Below are positions 16,052 through 25,087 of a stretch of 56,700 nt of DNA, piece after piece. Every line of letters starts with the position of its first letter. Position 1 is the stretch's first letter. The stretch comes from Anaerolineae bacterium (GTDB lineage: Bacteria; Chloroflexota; Anaerolineae; Anaerolineales; Villigracilaceae), in the NCBI GenBank assembly GCA_003130845.1, contig QEXW01000074.1:1-56700 (forward strand), given 5' to 3'. Both the position numbers and the translations under genes were made by a program. The notes under the pieces are model-generated. The model searched no databases, was not told the origin of the DNA, and worked only from the letters and a program-made list of their open reading frames with translations.

Positions 16052-16594
16052 ATGGCAAAACCCAAAATCGCTTCAGACTGGATGTGCGGCTGCGCTGGCT
16101 GCCACATGTCCCTGCTCGATATGGATGAGCGCATCCTCAAAATTGCCGAGATGGCCGACCTGCGCTCCACACCGATTACGGACCTAAAACACCCTGACGA
16201 AAGCGGCGTAGATGTAGGTGTTTTAGAAGGTGGCATTAACAACACCGCCAGCGAAGAAGTTGCCAAAATGTTCCGCAAACGCTCCAAAATTTTGGTAGCC
16301 TTGGGCGATTGTGCCGTGTTCGGCGGTGTACCGGCCATGCGCAACTTCTGTGGCGTGGAAGCAGCCTTGCAACAAGCCTATGTAGATGCTCCCAGCAACG
16401 AACCGGGCAGCCAAATCCCCAACGACCCCGAACTGGCGACCATGACCAAAACCCGCGCCATCCACGAAGTGGTGCAGGTAGATTACAACGTGCCGGGTTG
16501 CCCGCCCGACCCAGATGTTATTTTCTACGTGCTTTCGGAGCTGGCGCAAGGCCGCAAACCAGAACTGAAAGACGAGTTATTACACTGGCATTAA
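16052..16594 (+). CDS. hoxY: [NiFe] hydrogenase small subunit, HoxY type
   Basis: A 180-aa small subunit beginning at the ATG at 16052 after AAAAGGAGA. CGCAGC at residues 12-17, GDCAVFGG near 88 and VPGCPPDP near 150 supply the cysteines for the proximal [4Fe-4S] cluster. The short length and absence of a signal peptide or extra cluster domains match cytoplasmic group 3 (HoxY-like) enzymes. It pairs with the large subunit 39 bp downstream and receives electrons from the NuoG-like subunit. Confidence 0.92.
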   Translation: MAKPKIASDWMCGCAGCHMSLLDMDERILKIAEMADLRSTPITDLKHPDESGVDVGVLEGGINNTASEEVAKMFRKRSKILVALGDCAVFGGVPAMRNFCGVEAALQQAYVDAPSNEPGSQIPNDPELATMTKTRAIHEVVQVDYNVPGCPPDPDVIFYVLSELAQGRKPELKDELLHWH

Positions 16595-16600
16595 GGCTGT

Positions 16601-16623
16601 TATCGGTACACTGATAACCGATA
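16601..16623 (+). promoter_or_regulatory. Small hairpin beside the large-subunit ribosome site
   Basis: TATCGGT and ACCGATA form a perfect 7-bp stem with a 9-nt loop between the small and large subunit genes. The AGGAG ribosome site starts at the foot of the stem, so the hairpin could tune the ratio of the subunits. Confidence 0.4.
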
Positions 16624-16633
16624 GGAGAACCCC

Positions 16634-18058
16634 ATGACTCAAAAAATTACGATTGAACCCGTTACCCGTATCGAAGGCCACGCAAAAGTCACCATCCGCA
16701 TGAAAGAAGATGGCACGGTGGAGCGCGCCTTCATGCACGTCAACGAATTTCGCGGTTTTGAAAAGTTTTGTGAAGGCCGCTTGTATTTTGAAATGCCCCA
16801 AATCACCCCCCGCATCTGCGGCATCTGCCCGGTAAGCCACCACCTGGCTGCCGCCAAAGCCGGCGATGCCCTGACCGGTCAGACCCCACCCCGCCCGGCC
16901 AGCCTGCTGCGCGAATTGATGCACATGGGGCAAATCATCCAGAGTCACGGCATGCATTTCTTTGAACTGGCCGGGCCTGATTTGCTGCTTGGCTTTGATG
17001 CCGCTCCTGAAATTCGCAACGTAGTCGGCCTGATTGGCGCCAACCCAGACCTGACGGTCAAAGCAGTGATGCTGCGTAAGTTTGGTCAGGAAATCATCAA
17101 AACCCTGGGCGGACGCAAAATTCACCCCACCTTTGCCGTACCCGGCGGCGTGAACAAGGCTCTGAAAGTCGAAGAGCGCGATGCCATTCTAAAAGGCGTG
17201 GATGCGGCCATCGAGACCATCCAAATCGGTCTGCAAATCATGAAAGACTGGGCCGAAAAGAACATGGAAGACATCAACAAGTTTGCCGTCTTCCAAACAG
17301 GTTACTTTGGCTTGATTACACCCGAAAACGGCCTGGAACTCTACGAAGGCAAAGTGCGCCTGATTGACCGGAACGGCGCCGAACTAGAACGCTTCCCGAT
17401 TGCCGATTATCTCGATTACATCGCCGAACACGTCGAACCCTGGTCGTATCTCAAATTCCCGTACTACAAAAAGATGGGCTGGCCAGAGGGCGTGTATCGC
17501 GTCGGCCCGCTCGGACGCCTGAACATCTCCGATAAGATTGACACGCCGCTGGCAAACGAGGAACTCAAGGTCTTCAAGTCGCTCAACGGCGGCAAGCCGG
17601 TCGAAAACACCCTCTATTACCACTATGCGCGGCTGATTGAAGCCTTGTTCGCCGCAGAACGCGTGCGCGTCTTGTGCGAAGACAAGGATATTCTCAGCAC
17701 CGACATCCTCAACACCCGCAAGAACTACACCGGGCATGGCGTTGGCGTCATCGAAGCCCCGCGCGGTACGCTCATTCATGATTACACCGCCGATGAACAC
17801 GGCAAACTGACCCGCGTCAACCTGATTGTCTCCACCGGCCATAATAACTGGGCCATGACCAACGCGGTAGATAGCGTGGCCAAAACCTATGTCAAAGGCC
17901 CTGATGTGACCGAGGGCATGTTAAACCGGGTCGAGGCGGCCATTCGCGCCTATGACCCCTGCCTGTCTTGTTCCACGCATGCCGTCGGCCAAATGCCGAT
18001 GATTGTGGACTTGGTCGGCCCAGATGGTGAACTCATCAAAACCATTCGGCGTGATTAA
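16634..18058 (+). CDS. hoxH: [NiFe] hydrogenase large subunit, HoxH type
   Basis: A 474-aa catalytic subunit. The N-terminal motif [11 protein letters not shown] provides C62 and C65, and DPCLSCSTH near the C-terminus provides C443 and C446, the four nickel ligands. Twenty-five residues follow H449 and should be removed by a specific endopeptidase, which is encoded at 18814. The motifs match group 3 bidirectional NAD(P)-linked enzymes. Combined with the upstream NuoE/F/G-like subunits, the enzyme should interconvert H2 and reduced nicotinamide and possibly ferredoxin. No hyp maturation genes are in the window. Confidence 0.93.
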   Translation: MTQKITIEPVTRIEGHAKVTIRMKEDGTVERAFMHVNEFRGFEKFCEGRLYFEMPQITPRICGICPVSHHLAAAKAGDALTGQTPPRPASLLRELMHMGQIIQSHGMHFFELAGPDLLLGFDAAPEIRNVVGLIGANPDLTVKAVMLRKFGQEIIKTLGGRKIHPTFAVPGGVNKALKVEERDAILKGVDAAIETIQIGLQIMKDWAEKNMEDINKFAVFQTGYFGLITPENGLELYEGKVRLIDRNGAELERFPIADYLDYIAEHVEPWSYLKFPYYKKMGWPEGVYRVGPLGRLNISDKIDTPLANEELKVFKSLNGGKPVENTLYYHYARLIEALFAAERVRVLCEDKDILSTDILNTRKNYTGHGVGVIEAPRGTLIHDYTADEHGKLTRVNLIVSTGHNNWAMTNAVDSVAKTYVKGPDVTEGMLNRVEAAIRAYDPCLSCSTHAVGQMPMIVDLVGPDGELIKTIRRD

Positions 18059-18166
18059 TCCTGTGAAGTTGCGCTGGCGCCGCACCGCTTGACCGCCTGA
18101 TTGCTACCACCGATGAACTCTTCTTCTGCCGCACAACCCGCCCCCGGTCTGCGCTAACGCTTCTGA

Positions 18167-18216
18167 CCCCGTTTCCCTGCCATAGAACGCCACCACAGAC
18201 TCGCAGGGAAACGGGG
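18167..18216 (+). terminator. Terminator after the hydrogenase operon
   Basis: A 14-bp perfect inverted repeat (CCCCGTTTCCCTGC and its complement) with a 22-nt loop, followed by TTTGTTGT, lies 109 bp after the hoxH stop. The intervening 18059-18166 shows no convincing gene. Confidence 0.75.
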
Positions 18217-18220
18217 TTTG

Positions 18221-18250
18221 TTGTCTGTTCGCCCCAAAATCGCGTACAAT
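18221..18250 (+). promoter_or_regulatory. Promoter of the CBS protein gene
   Basis: TTGTCT at 18221-18226 and TACAAT at 18245-18250, 18 bp apart, directly after the operon terminator. Confidence 0.6.
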
Positions 18251-18294
18251 AAAAGCATCAGCCTGCCCTATCCTACAGAGAAAGGAAAATGGTT

Positions 18295-18738
18295 ATGCCA
18301 ACTGTCCGAAGCATTCTGGAAGAAAAAGGGGACACCATCTACGCGGTGGATTGTTCCGACACGGTGTATCACGCCCTAGAAGTGATGGCCGAACACAACA
18401 TCGGGGCGGTTCTGGTTGCCGAAGGTGACCGGTATGTAGGCATCTTCACCGAGCGCGATTATGCCCGTCGCATCATCCTCAAAGGGCACGACTCGCGCAC
18501 GACCCAGCTTAAAGACATCATGACGAAAGAACTGGTGACAGTCGCACCGGATACATCCGCCGAGCAGTGCATGGCGCTGATGACCAAATACCACATTCGT
18601 CACCTGCCGGTTGTGGAAGAAGGGCGCATCATTGGCCTGGTATCCATTGGCGATGTCGTAAAGCAAGTAATTGCCAACCGCGAAAGCACAATTGCGGAGT
18701 TGGAAAATTACATCCTTGGCACCGGCTACGGCCGCTAA
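18295..18738 (+). CDS. CBS-pair protein (copy 1)
   Basis: A 147-aa protein consisting of two CBS domains (about residues 8-65 and 73-130), the second with a HIRHLPVVEEGRIIGLVSIGD stretch typical of the fold. The ATG at 18295 is preferred over one six bases earlier because it has proper spacing from AAAGG and matches the start of its close paralogue at 28935. CBS pairs bind adenine nucleotides. With its own promoter between hydrogenase and endopeptidase genes, it may report energy state to this locus, but the target is unknown. Confidence 0.85.
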   Translation: MPTVRSILEEKGDTIYAVDCSDTVYHALEVMAEHNIGAVLVAEGDRYVGIFTERDYARRIILKGHDSRTTQLKDIMTKELVTVAPDTSAEQCMALMTKYHIRHLPVVEEGRIIGLVSIGDVVKQVIANRESTIAELENYILGTGYGR

Positions 18739-18758
18739 ATCTTGTAATCACCGTCCAA

Positions 18759-18795
18759 AAGGGGCGGCTTCGCATGACCGCCCCTTACTTTTTCT
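18759..18795 (+). terminator. Terminator after CBS gene
   Basis: A 9-bp stem (AAGGGGCGG/CCGCCCCTT), 10-nt loop, then TACTTTTTC. It sits between the CBS gene and the endopeptidase gene. Confidence 0.75.
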
Positions 18796-18813
18796 ATAAC
18801 GAGGCATCACCGC

Positions 18814-19320
18814 GTGAATCGTATTCTCATCCTTGGCTACGGCAACCCTGACCGGCAAGATGACGGCGTGGCTTGGCATATCCAACGCGCCCTGGCACTC
18901 GAATTTGGCTTATCGGCACCTGCATCTTACGAAGAAGAATTCCCGGCCAACGACCTGCTTGATTTTCAATTCCACCTGCAACTGACCCCCGAAATGGCCG
19001 AAGAGATTGCCGCATACCCATACGTATGCTTTGTGGATGCACATACGGGCAACATTCCCGAAGAAGTGCGGCTGATAGATGTTGAAAGTGAGTTCCAGCG
19101 CTCACCGTTCACCCATCACCTGACACCGCAATCCTTGCTCTCTATGTGCGAAACGCTCTACACCAAAAAACCCGCCGCCGTCTTACTCTCAGCGCGCGGC
19201 TACCACTTTGAATTTCAACGGGAACTCTCGCCCGAAACGGCAGCACTGGTTCCGCAAGCGGTCGCTCTCATCAAAAATTGGATTCTGACCAATCTCCCCC
19301 AACCCACATCAAACGCTTGA
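18814..19320 (+). CDS. hoxW: [NiFe] hydrogenase maturation endopeptidase
   Basis: A 168-aa protein beginning with GTG. ILGYGNPDRQDDGVAWH at residues 5-21 is the conserved start of the HybD/HoxW/HycI peptidase family, with an acidic nickel-sensing residue in the D/E position. VDAHTG near residue 72 and HHLTPQSLL near 105 supply further conserved sites. It should cleave the 25-residue C-terminal extension of the large subunit once nickel is inserted. The tight link to the hydrogenase supports this substrate. Confidence 0.88.
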   Translation: MNRILILGYGNPDRQDDGVAWHIQRALALEFGLSAPASYEEEFPANDLLDFQFHLQLTPEMAEEIAAYPYVCFVDAHTGNIPEEVRLIDVESEFQRSPFTHHLTPQSLLSMCETLYTKKPAAVLLSARGYHFEFQRELSPETAALVPQAVALIKNWILTNLPQPTSNA

Positions 19321-19351
19321 GCAACTCCCTAAAATCTGCAAGCTGCTTTGT

Positions 19352-19393
19352 CACATCGCTCGGAAAATGACACCCGGGCGATGTGCTTTTTGT
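19352..19393 (+). terminator. Terminator after hoxW
   Basis: A 12-bp stem (CACATCGCTCGG pairing with CCGGGCGATGTG, one G-U pair) with a 10-nt loop followed by CTTTTTGT. Confidence 0.8.
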
Positions 19394-19396
19394 CAA

Positions 19397-19426
19397 TTGA
19401 CTTACAGCAACGGTTCGAGATACACT
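19397..19426 (+). promoter_or_regulatory. Promoter of the formate dehydrogenase operon
   Basis: TTGACT at 19397-19402 and TACACT at 19421-19426 with an 18-bp spacer. The -35 box overlaps a perfect 10-bp palindrome, GTCAATTGAC (19392-19401), a possible operator. No Rex-type box is seen here, so control may differ from the hydrogenase. Confidence 0.6.
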
Positions 19427-19455
19427 GAACTTAACACCAAAAGGAGTAGCCGGCG

Positions 19456-19923
19456 ATGAGCGAAGAAACGTGCGACCTGCGCGAACTGGAAGTCTTGCTG
19501 GAAACCTTCCAAGGCAAAAAATATCCCGTCATCCCCATTTTACAAAAAACACAAAGCCTATATGGCTACCTACCCCAAGCAGCGCTGCGTGCAATTTCCG
19601 AAAAAACAGGTATTGCGCTCAGTCAGTTAATGGGCGTTGCCACGTTCTACGCGCAATTCCGTCTAACCCGTCAGGGGAGGCATCTCATCCGCATTTGTGA
19701 TGGAACCGCCTGCCATGTGCGCGGCGCGCCACAAAACATCGAAGCAGTCGAGGATGCGCTCAACGTTCCAGCAGGCGGCACTTCGCCCGATTATAAATAC
19801 AGCATGGAAATCGTTTATTGCCTTGGCTCGTGTGGTCTGGCTCCTATTGCCGTCGTCAATGACCAAGTATATGGCAAGATTGACCCGAAAACGTTTGTGG
19901 AACAGTTGAAAAAACTGGAGTGA
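19456..19923 (+). CDS. NuoE-type [2Fe-2S] subunit of formate dehydrogenase (third copy)
   Basis: A 155-aa NuoE-family protein with CDGTAC near residue 80 and CLGSC near 120, the full [2Fe-2S] ligand set. It follows AAAAGGAG and is three bases from the NuoF-type gene, so the two are co-translated. It forms the diaphorase small subunit of the formate dehydrogenase encoded downstream. Confidence 0.87.
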   Translation: MSEETCDLRELEVLLETFQGKKYPVIPILQKTQSLYGYLPQAALRAISEKTGIALSQLMGVATFYAQFRLTRQGRHLIRICDGTACHVRGAPQNIEAVEDALNVPAGGTSPDYKYSMEIVYCLGSCGLAPIAVVNDQVYGKIDPKTFVEQLKKLE

Positions 19924-19926
19924 ACC

Positions 19927-21846
19927 ATGCGCAAACTCGCCAGTACCGCCGACTGGATGGACCTATATCAGCAAGCGCAAAACAAACTAGCACATCAACG
20001 AACTCTACCCACCGTTTATATTGGCATGGGAACTTGCGGCATCGCTGCCGGTGCAGGAGAAATTGAAGCCATCGCGCGCCAAGAATTAAGACGGCATAAC
20101 CTGCAAGCCAATCTCATTCCCGTAGGGTGCATTGGCATGTGCTTTAAAGAGCCGTTGATGGATATCCAACTCCCCGGCTGGCCGCGCGTGACCTATGCAA
20201 ACGTCAAACCGGAAGCGGTGCCAGAAATTATCCAAAACCATCTGCTCGGTGGAAAAATTATCGAAAAACGAGCCCTCGGCCAGCTGACTGAACCAGGGCA
20301 GCAGAAAAATAAAACTATTCCTCTGCCTGAATACACAGAATTGCCGTTTTATCAAAAGCAAACGCGCATCGCTTTACGCAACTGCGGCCTCATCAACCCG
20401 GAAGACATCGAAAGTTACATTGCCCAGGATGGCTATCAGGCACTTGTCAAAGTCTTAACCAGCATGACCCCCGAAGAGGTGATTGAAGAAGTCAAGAATT
20501 CTGGCCTGCGCGGGCGCGGTGGAGCAGGTTTTCAGACCGGCATTAAGTGGGAATTTTGCCAACGCTCTCCCAAGACACCCAAATTCGTCATTTGCAATGC
20601 CGATGAAGGCGACCCCGGTGCCTTCATGGACCGTTCCATTTTGGAAGGGGACCCACACAGTGTGATTGAGGGGATGCTGATTGCTGCCTATGCCATCGGC
20701 GCCAATTACGGCTACATTTACTGCCGGGCAGAATATCCGCTGGCGATTAAGCGCTTGCAAATCGCGCTTGACCAAGCGCGCCGATATGGTTTGCTTGGGG
20801 AAAACATTCTGGGAACAGACTTTTCGTTCGACCTAGAACTATACGAGGGAGCAGGCGCGTTTGTCTGTGGCGAGGAAACAGCGCTCATCGCTTCAATTGA
20901 AGGCAGGCGCGGTGAACCCCGGCCCCGCCCACCCTTCCCGGCAATTTCAGGACTGTGGAAACAGCCCTCAAATGTAAATAACGTAAAAAGTTACGCGCTC
21001 ACCCCGCAAATCATCCTGCATGGGGCAGAATGGTTCTCAAAGGTAGGAACACCCCGCTCCCCAGGGACGGCAATCTTCGCCCTGACAGGTCAGGTGCGGC
21101 ACACCGGCCTGATTGAAGTGCCAATGGGCATCACCCTACGTGAAATTATCTACGAGATTGGCGGTGGCATCCCCAAGAAAAAGCAATTCAAAGCCGTACA
21201 GACCGGCGGCCCACTAGGCGGCTGCCTGCCCGAATCGGCCCTCGATACGCCGGTAGACTTCGATTCGCTGGTGCAGGCTGGCGCCACCATGGGGTCGGGC
21301 GGCATGATTGTGGTAGACCAAGATACTTGCATGGTCGAGTTTGCCAAATACTTTCTGACCTTTGCCACTGCTGAATCGTGCGGAAAATGCATCCCCTGCC
21401 GCATGGGTGGACAACGCATGTTAGAAATTCTGAGCCGCATTGCGCTAGGGCAAGGAACCTTAACTGACCTGGACGAAATTGAATATATTGCGCGCAACAT
21501 GCGCGAGGCATCGTTGTGCGCGCTTGGACAGCTAACGCCGGGGCCCGTCATGGCGGCTTTGCGTTTTTTCCGTGCCGAATACGAATCGCACATCTTGGAC
21601 AAATTTTGCCCGGCGGGGGTCTGTCAGGGCATGTTTCGCTATGAAATCAATACCCTAAACTGCGCCGGATGTGGACTGTGCATTAAGCCTTGTCCACAAC
21701 AGGCCATTGATGGCAAAAAGAAAGAGCCCCACACAATAGACCAGATTCGCTGCATTCGCTGTGGCGTATGTTATGAAGTGTGCAACCTGAACGCCATCGA
21801 AATTCAGCCCGCCCACAAGCAAACCGCTGCTTCGGAAGCAGGATAA
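19927..21846 (+). CDS. HydB-type NADH/FMN subunit of formate dehydrogenase
   Basis: A 639-aa protein. The N-terminal thioredoxin-like domain keeps its cysteines (GMGTCGIAAGA, PVGCIGMCF), so it can bind [2Fe-2S], in contrast with the two related subunits upstream. The NuoF core has GLRGRGGAGFQTGIKW, CNADEGDPGAFMDR and SCGKCIPCRMGGQ. Two ferredoxin motifs, CAGCGLCIKPCP and CIRCGVCYEVCN, close the protein. The HydB-type layout suggests NAD-linked, possibly ferredoxin-bifurcating formate oxidation. It lies between the NuoE gene and the catalytic subunit. Confidence 0.88.
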   Translation: MRKLASTADWMDLYQQAQNKLAHQRTLPTVYIGMGTCGIAAGAGEIEAIARQELRRHNLQANLIPVGCIGMCFKEPLMDIQLPGWPRVTYANVKPEAVPEIIQNHLLGGKIIEKRALGQLTEPGQQKNKTIPLPEYTELPFYQKQTRIALRNCGLINPEDIESYIAQDGYQALVKVLTSMTPEEVIEEVKNSGLRGRGGAGFQTGIKWEFCQRSPKTPKFVICNADEGDPGAFMDRSILEGDPHSVIEGMLIAAYAIGANYGYIYCRAEYPLAIKRLQIALDQARRYGLLGENILGTDFSFDLELYEGAGAFVCGEETALIASIEGRRGEPRPRPPFPAISGLWKQPSNVNNVKSYALTPQIILHGAEWFSKVGTPRSPGTAIFALTGQVRHTGLIEVPMGITLREIIYEIGGGIPKKKQFKAVQTGGPLGGCLPESALDTPVDFDSLVQAGATMGSGGMIVVDQDTCMVEFAKYFLTFATAESCGKCIPCRMGGQRMLEILSRIALGQGTLTDLDEIEYIARNMREASLCALGQLTPGPVMAALRFFRAEYESHILDKFCPAGVCQGMFRYEINTLNCAGCGLCIKPCPQQAIDGKKKEPHTIDQIRCIRCGVCYEVCNLNAIEIQPAHKQTAASEAG

Positions 21847-21860
21847 AAGGAGCCGAAAAC

Positions 21861-24683
21861 ATGGCAACCGTCACCCTGACCATAGATGGAAAGAAAATTC
21901 AGGCCGAAAGTGGTCAAACCATCTTGCAGGCTGCGCAACAAGCCAAGATTCGCATCCCTACCTTGTGCCATCATCCGGCCTTGCCACCTGAGGGCGCCTG
22001 CCGGATTTGCCTGGTTGAAATCGAAAAACAGCGCTCGTTACAGCCCGCATGCACATTCCCGGTCAGTGAAGGGTTAGTCATCCACACGCATAGCCCCAAA
22101 GTGCTTGAGGCGCGCAAATTCTCCCTGGAACTTTTGCTCTCTGACCACCCACTTGATTGCATGACCTGTCAGGTCGCCGGTGCTTGTGTTTTACAAGACT
22201 TGGCGTATGAATACAACGTGAGCGGAGAGCGCTTTAAGGGCATTCAGCACCGATACGAGGTAGATACTTCTAACCCCTTTATCGTTGTAGACCGAAACAA
22301 ATGCGTCCTGTGCCGTCTGTGCGTTCGCGCTTGTAATTACGCCAATGGAGTCGAGGCGATTGGCTTGGTCTTGCGCGGCTTTAACACGCACATTGGTTTT
22401 GGAGCCGATAGCAGCATGCAAGACAGCCCTTGTGAGTTTTGTGGCAGTTGCGAGGCAGTGTGTCCGGTTGGCGCGCTGCTGCCCAAGATGTCGGTTGGCA
22501 AAGGACGTTCGTGGCAGGTAAAAAAGGTCAGAACCGTTTGCTCATACTGCGGGGTAGGTTGCCAATTAGAGCTAGAAATCAAAGACAACCGCATTGTCAA
22601 GGTCAACTCCGTGTGGGATGCGCCCGCCAACCATGGCTGGCTGTGCGTAAAAGGGCGATATGGCTACGATTACGTCCATCACCCCGACCGACTCACCAAG
22701 CCAAGAGTCCGACGCTACTTGCTCGAAGGAAAAACGAAAGAAGAAAAAGGCGAAACCGGTTGGGAATGGGTAGAAACCGATTGGGATACCGCGCTGGAGA
22801 TTACAGCGCACAAGCTGCGCGCAATACGCGATACCTTTGGCCCCAACAGCATCGGTATTTTGGCTTCAGCCAAGTGTACCAACGAAGAAAATTACCTGAT
22901 GAATAAATTTGCACGGCAGGTGATTGGCACCAACAACATTGACCACTGTGCCCGGCTCTGTCACTCCAGCACCGTAGCAGGGTTAGCGACCTCCTTCGGC
23001 TCCGGCGCCATGTCAAACTCCATTGACGACATAACCGAGCAAGCCCGCGCTATTTTCATCATTGGCTCAAACACCACCGAACAACACCCGGTCATTGGCA
23101 TGCGCATTCGACAGGCGGTCAAGCAGCGTGGAGCGCGGCTGATTGTGGCCGACCCGCGCCGCATCGAAATCACCAAATTTGCCACAGCGCAGTACGGCGG
23201 CCTACACTTGCGCCACCGCCCAGGCACCGATATTGCGCTGCTCAACGGGTTGATGTACATCATCTTGCAAAATGGCTGGGAAGATAAAGACTTTATTGCC
23301 GAACGCTGTGAGGGTTTCGAGGAATTTCAAGAAACGGTCAAGCGCTATCCACCAGAGCGAGTCAGCCAAATCACCGGCGTACCGCCTGAGCAACTATACC
23401 AAGCCGCAGAAATCATGGGCAAGTGCAAGCCCATGACCGCCATCTGGGCGATGGGCATCACCCAGCACATCGTGGGTGTGCGCAACGTAATGAGCCTGGC
23501 CAATTTGCAAATGCTGCTCGGCAACATGGGCAAACCCGGCGGAGGCACAAACCCCTTACGCGGGCAGAACAATGTGCAAGGCGCCTGTGACATGGGTGGT
23601 CTGCCCAACGTCTTTCCGGCCTACCAGCCCGTCACTCACCCAGAAGTCATCCAAAAGTTCACCCAAGCCTGGGGGAGCGCACCACCACCCCAAGTCGGTC
23701 TGACCGTCACCGAAATGATTCCGAGCATAGCAGAGAAAAAAATTCGCGCCTTATATATCCTGGCTGAAGACCCGGTCATGTCTGACGCAGATGCCAACCA
23801 CACCCGTCACTGCTTGCAACAAGCCGATTTCATTGTTTTGCAGGAAATTTTCCCCACCGAAACTTCGCCGTATGCCGATGTATTGCTGCCCGGCGTAACC
23901 TTCGCCGAAAAAGATGGCACCTTCACCAACACCGAGCGGCGCGTGCAGCGCGTGCGCAAAGCCATTGAAGCGCCAGGCCAAGCACGGCAAGATTGGGAGA
24001 TTATCACCGAAATTGCCAAGCGCATCATGCACAGTGGAACACCCACCCGCAGTGAAACACCTGAAAGAGACGAAAGCCCATCATGGGCCGCCTGGGACTA
24101 CACCAGCCCTGCCGATATTTTGCGCGAAATCAACGCACTGGCGCCATCGTATGGCGGAATTACGCACGACCGACTCGAGCGCGGCGAAACGCTGCAATGG
24201 CCTTGTCCTAGCCCCGAACATCCCGGCACCCCCATTCTACACACCAAAGGATTCGCGCGCGGCAAAGGGCAGTTCATGCCGATTGACTTCCTCCCACCTA
24301 CCGAACGCCCCGATGAGGAATACCCTTTCATTCTCTCCACCGGGCGGGTGTTATATCACTGGCATGGCGGCGAACTCTCGCGCCGCGCGAGTGGCTTGCT
24401 CGAAATCTACCACCAGCCGCAAGTTGAGCTCAACCCCTTGGACGCGGAAAAACTTGGTCTCCTTGCCATAGGCACAGAGGGTCAAAAGCGCGTGCGGGTA
24501 ACCTCCCGGCGCGGCTCGATTGAATCCGCTGCGTGGATTACTGAGCGCGTTCCACCGGGCATGGTCTATGCCAATTTTCACTTTCCCGAAGCATCCGCCA
24601 ACGAACTCACTCTAGCGGCGCTGGACCCCATCTCAAAAATCCCTTCGTTCAAGGTTTGCGCGGTCAGGGTCGAGGCCGCATAA
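21861..24683 (+). CDS. fdhA: NAD-linked formate dehydrogenase catalytic subunit (Cys type)
   Basis: A 940-aa protein starting at the ATG at 21861 (an upstream in-frame ATG would overlap the preceding gene by 67 bases). The N-terminal 210 residues mirror NuoG: [2Fe-2S] (CHHPALPPEGACRIC), His-Cys [4Fe-4S] (HPLDCMTCQVAGAC) and two [4Fe-4S] motifs. CSYCGVGCQL then opens the molybdopterin enzyme. HCARLCHSSTVAGL contains the catalytic Cys367 (TGT codon) in place of selenocysteine. The C-terminal dinucleotide-binding domain is present (STGRVLYHWHGGELSRR and onward). It oxidises formate or reduces CO2 at Mo or W, exchanging electrons with NAD(H) through its diaphorase. Confidence 0.92.
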   Translation: MATVTLTIDGKKIQAESGQTILQAAQQAKIRIPTLCHHPALPPEGACRICLVEIEKQRSLQPACTFPVSEGLVIHTHSPKVLEARKFSLELLLSDHPLDCMTCQVAGACVLQDLAYEYNVSGERFKGIQHRYEVDTSNPFIVVDRNKCVLCRLCVRACNYANGVEAIGLVLRGFNTHIGFGADSSMQDSPCEFCGSCEAVCPVGALLPKMSVGKGRSWQVKKVRTVCSYCGVGCQLELEIKDNRIVKVNSVWDAPANHGWLCVKGRYGYDYVHHPDRLTKPRVRRYLLEGKTKEEKGETGWEWVETDWDTALEITAHKLRAIRDTFGPNSIGILASAKCTNEENYLMNKFARQVIGTNNIDHCARLCHSSTVAGLATSFGSGAMSNSIDDITEQARAIFIIGSNTTEQHPVIGMRIRQAVKQRGARLIVADPRRIEITKFATAQYGGLHLRHRPGTDIALLNGLMYIILQNGWEDKDFIAERCEGFEEFQETVKRYPPERVSQITGVPPEQLYQAAEIMGKCKPMTAIWAMGITQHIVGVRNVMSLANLQMLLGNMGKPGGGTNPLRGQNNVQGACDMGGLPNVFPAYQPVTHPEVIQKFTQAWGSAPPPQVGLTVTEMIPSIAEKKIRALYILAEDPVMSDADANHTRHCLQQADFIVLQEIFPTETSPYADVLLPGVTFAEKDGTFTNTERRVQRVRKAIEAPGQARQDWEIITEIAKRIMHSGTPTRSETPERDESPSWAAWDYTSPADILREINALAPSYGGITHDRLERGETLQWPCPSPEHPGTPILHTKGFARGKGQFMPIDFLPPTERPDEEYPFILSTGRVLYHWHGGELSRRASGLLEIYHQPQVELNPLDAEKLGLLAIGTEGQKRVRVTSRRGSIESAAWITERVPPGMVYANFHFPEASANELTLAALDPISKIPSFKVCAVRVEAA

Positions 24684-24706
24684 ACCTGTCTCTAGGAGCA
24701 AACCCA

Positions 24707-25084
24707 ATGGCAAAAATTCTGATTGTAGATGACGACCCAGACTTCGTTGAAACCACACGGATTGTGCTAGAAAAAGCAGGCCACACCGTGCTGGCTGCTG
24801 GCAACGGTGAGGCAGGCTTTGTGCGCGCCAGAGAAGAGAAACCCGACCTGATTGTGCTGGATGTCATCATGGATAGCGTTTTAGATGGCGTCTCACTGAG
24901 TCAACGCATGTACGATGACCCTACCATGCGCTCTATCCCCATCATCATGGTCACTTCGATAGCAAATACCGACTATGCAGAACTGTTCCCAAGCGATGAT
25001 TACATCCCTGTTCAAGCCTTTCTGACCAAACCAGTTGCCCCGGCTACCTTGCTCAAACATGTACAGAAGTTACTGGCGTGCTAA
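24707..25084 (+). CDS. Single-domain response regulator
   Basis: A 125-aa receiver domain. The acidic DDD pocket (residues 8-10), phosphoacceptor Asp52 in IVLDVIMDS, and FLTKPV near residue 108 are all present. It has no output domain. The ATG at 24707 follows TAGGAG, 23 bp after the formate dehydrogenase stop and 3 bp before the sensor kinase gene, so it belongs to the same transcript and is likely a phosphorelay intermediate with the kinases that follow. Confidence 0.9.
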   Translation: MAKILIVDDDPDFVETTRIVLEKAGHTVLAAGNGEAGFVRAREEKPDLIVLDVIMDSVLDGVSLSQRMYDDPTMRSIPIIMVTSIANTDYAELFPSDDYIPVQAFLTKPVAPATLLKHVQKLLAC

Positions 25085-25087
25085 GCC

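Noticed and set aside
21861-24683. Selenocysteine formate dehydrogenase
   Set aside because: The catalytic codon at 22959 is TGT (Cys) and the frame contains no in-frame TGA, so no recoding is needed.
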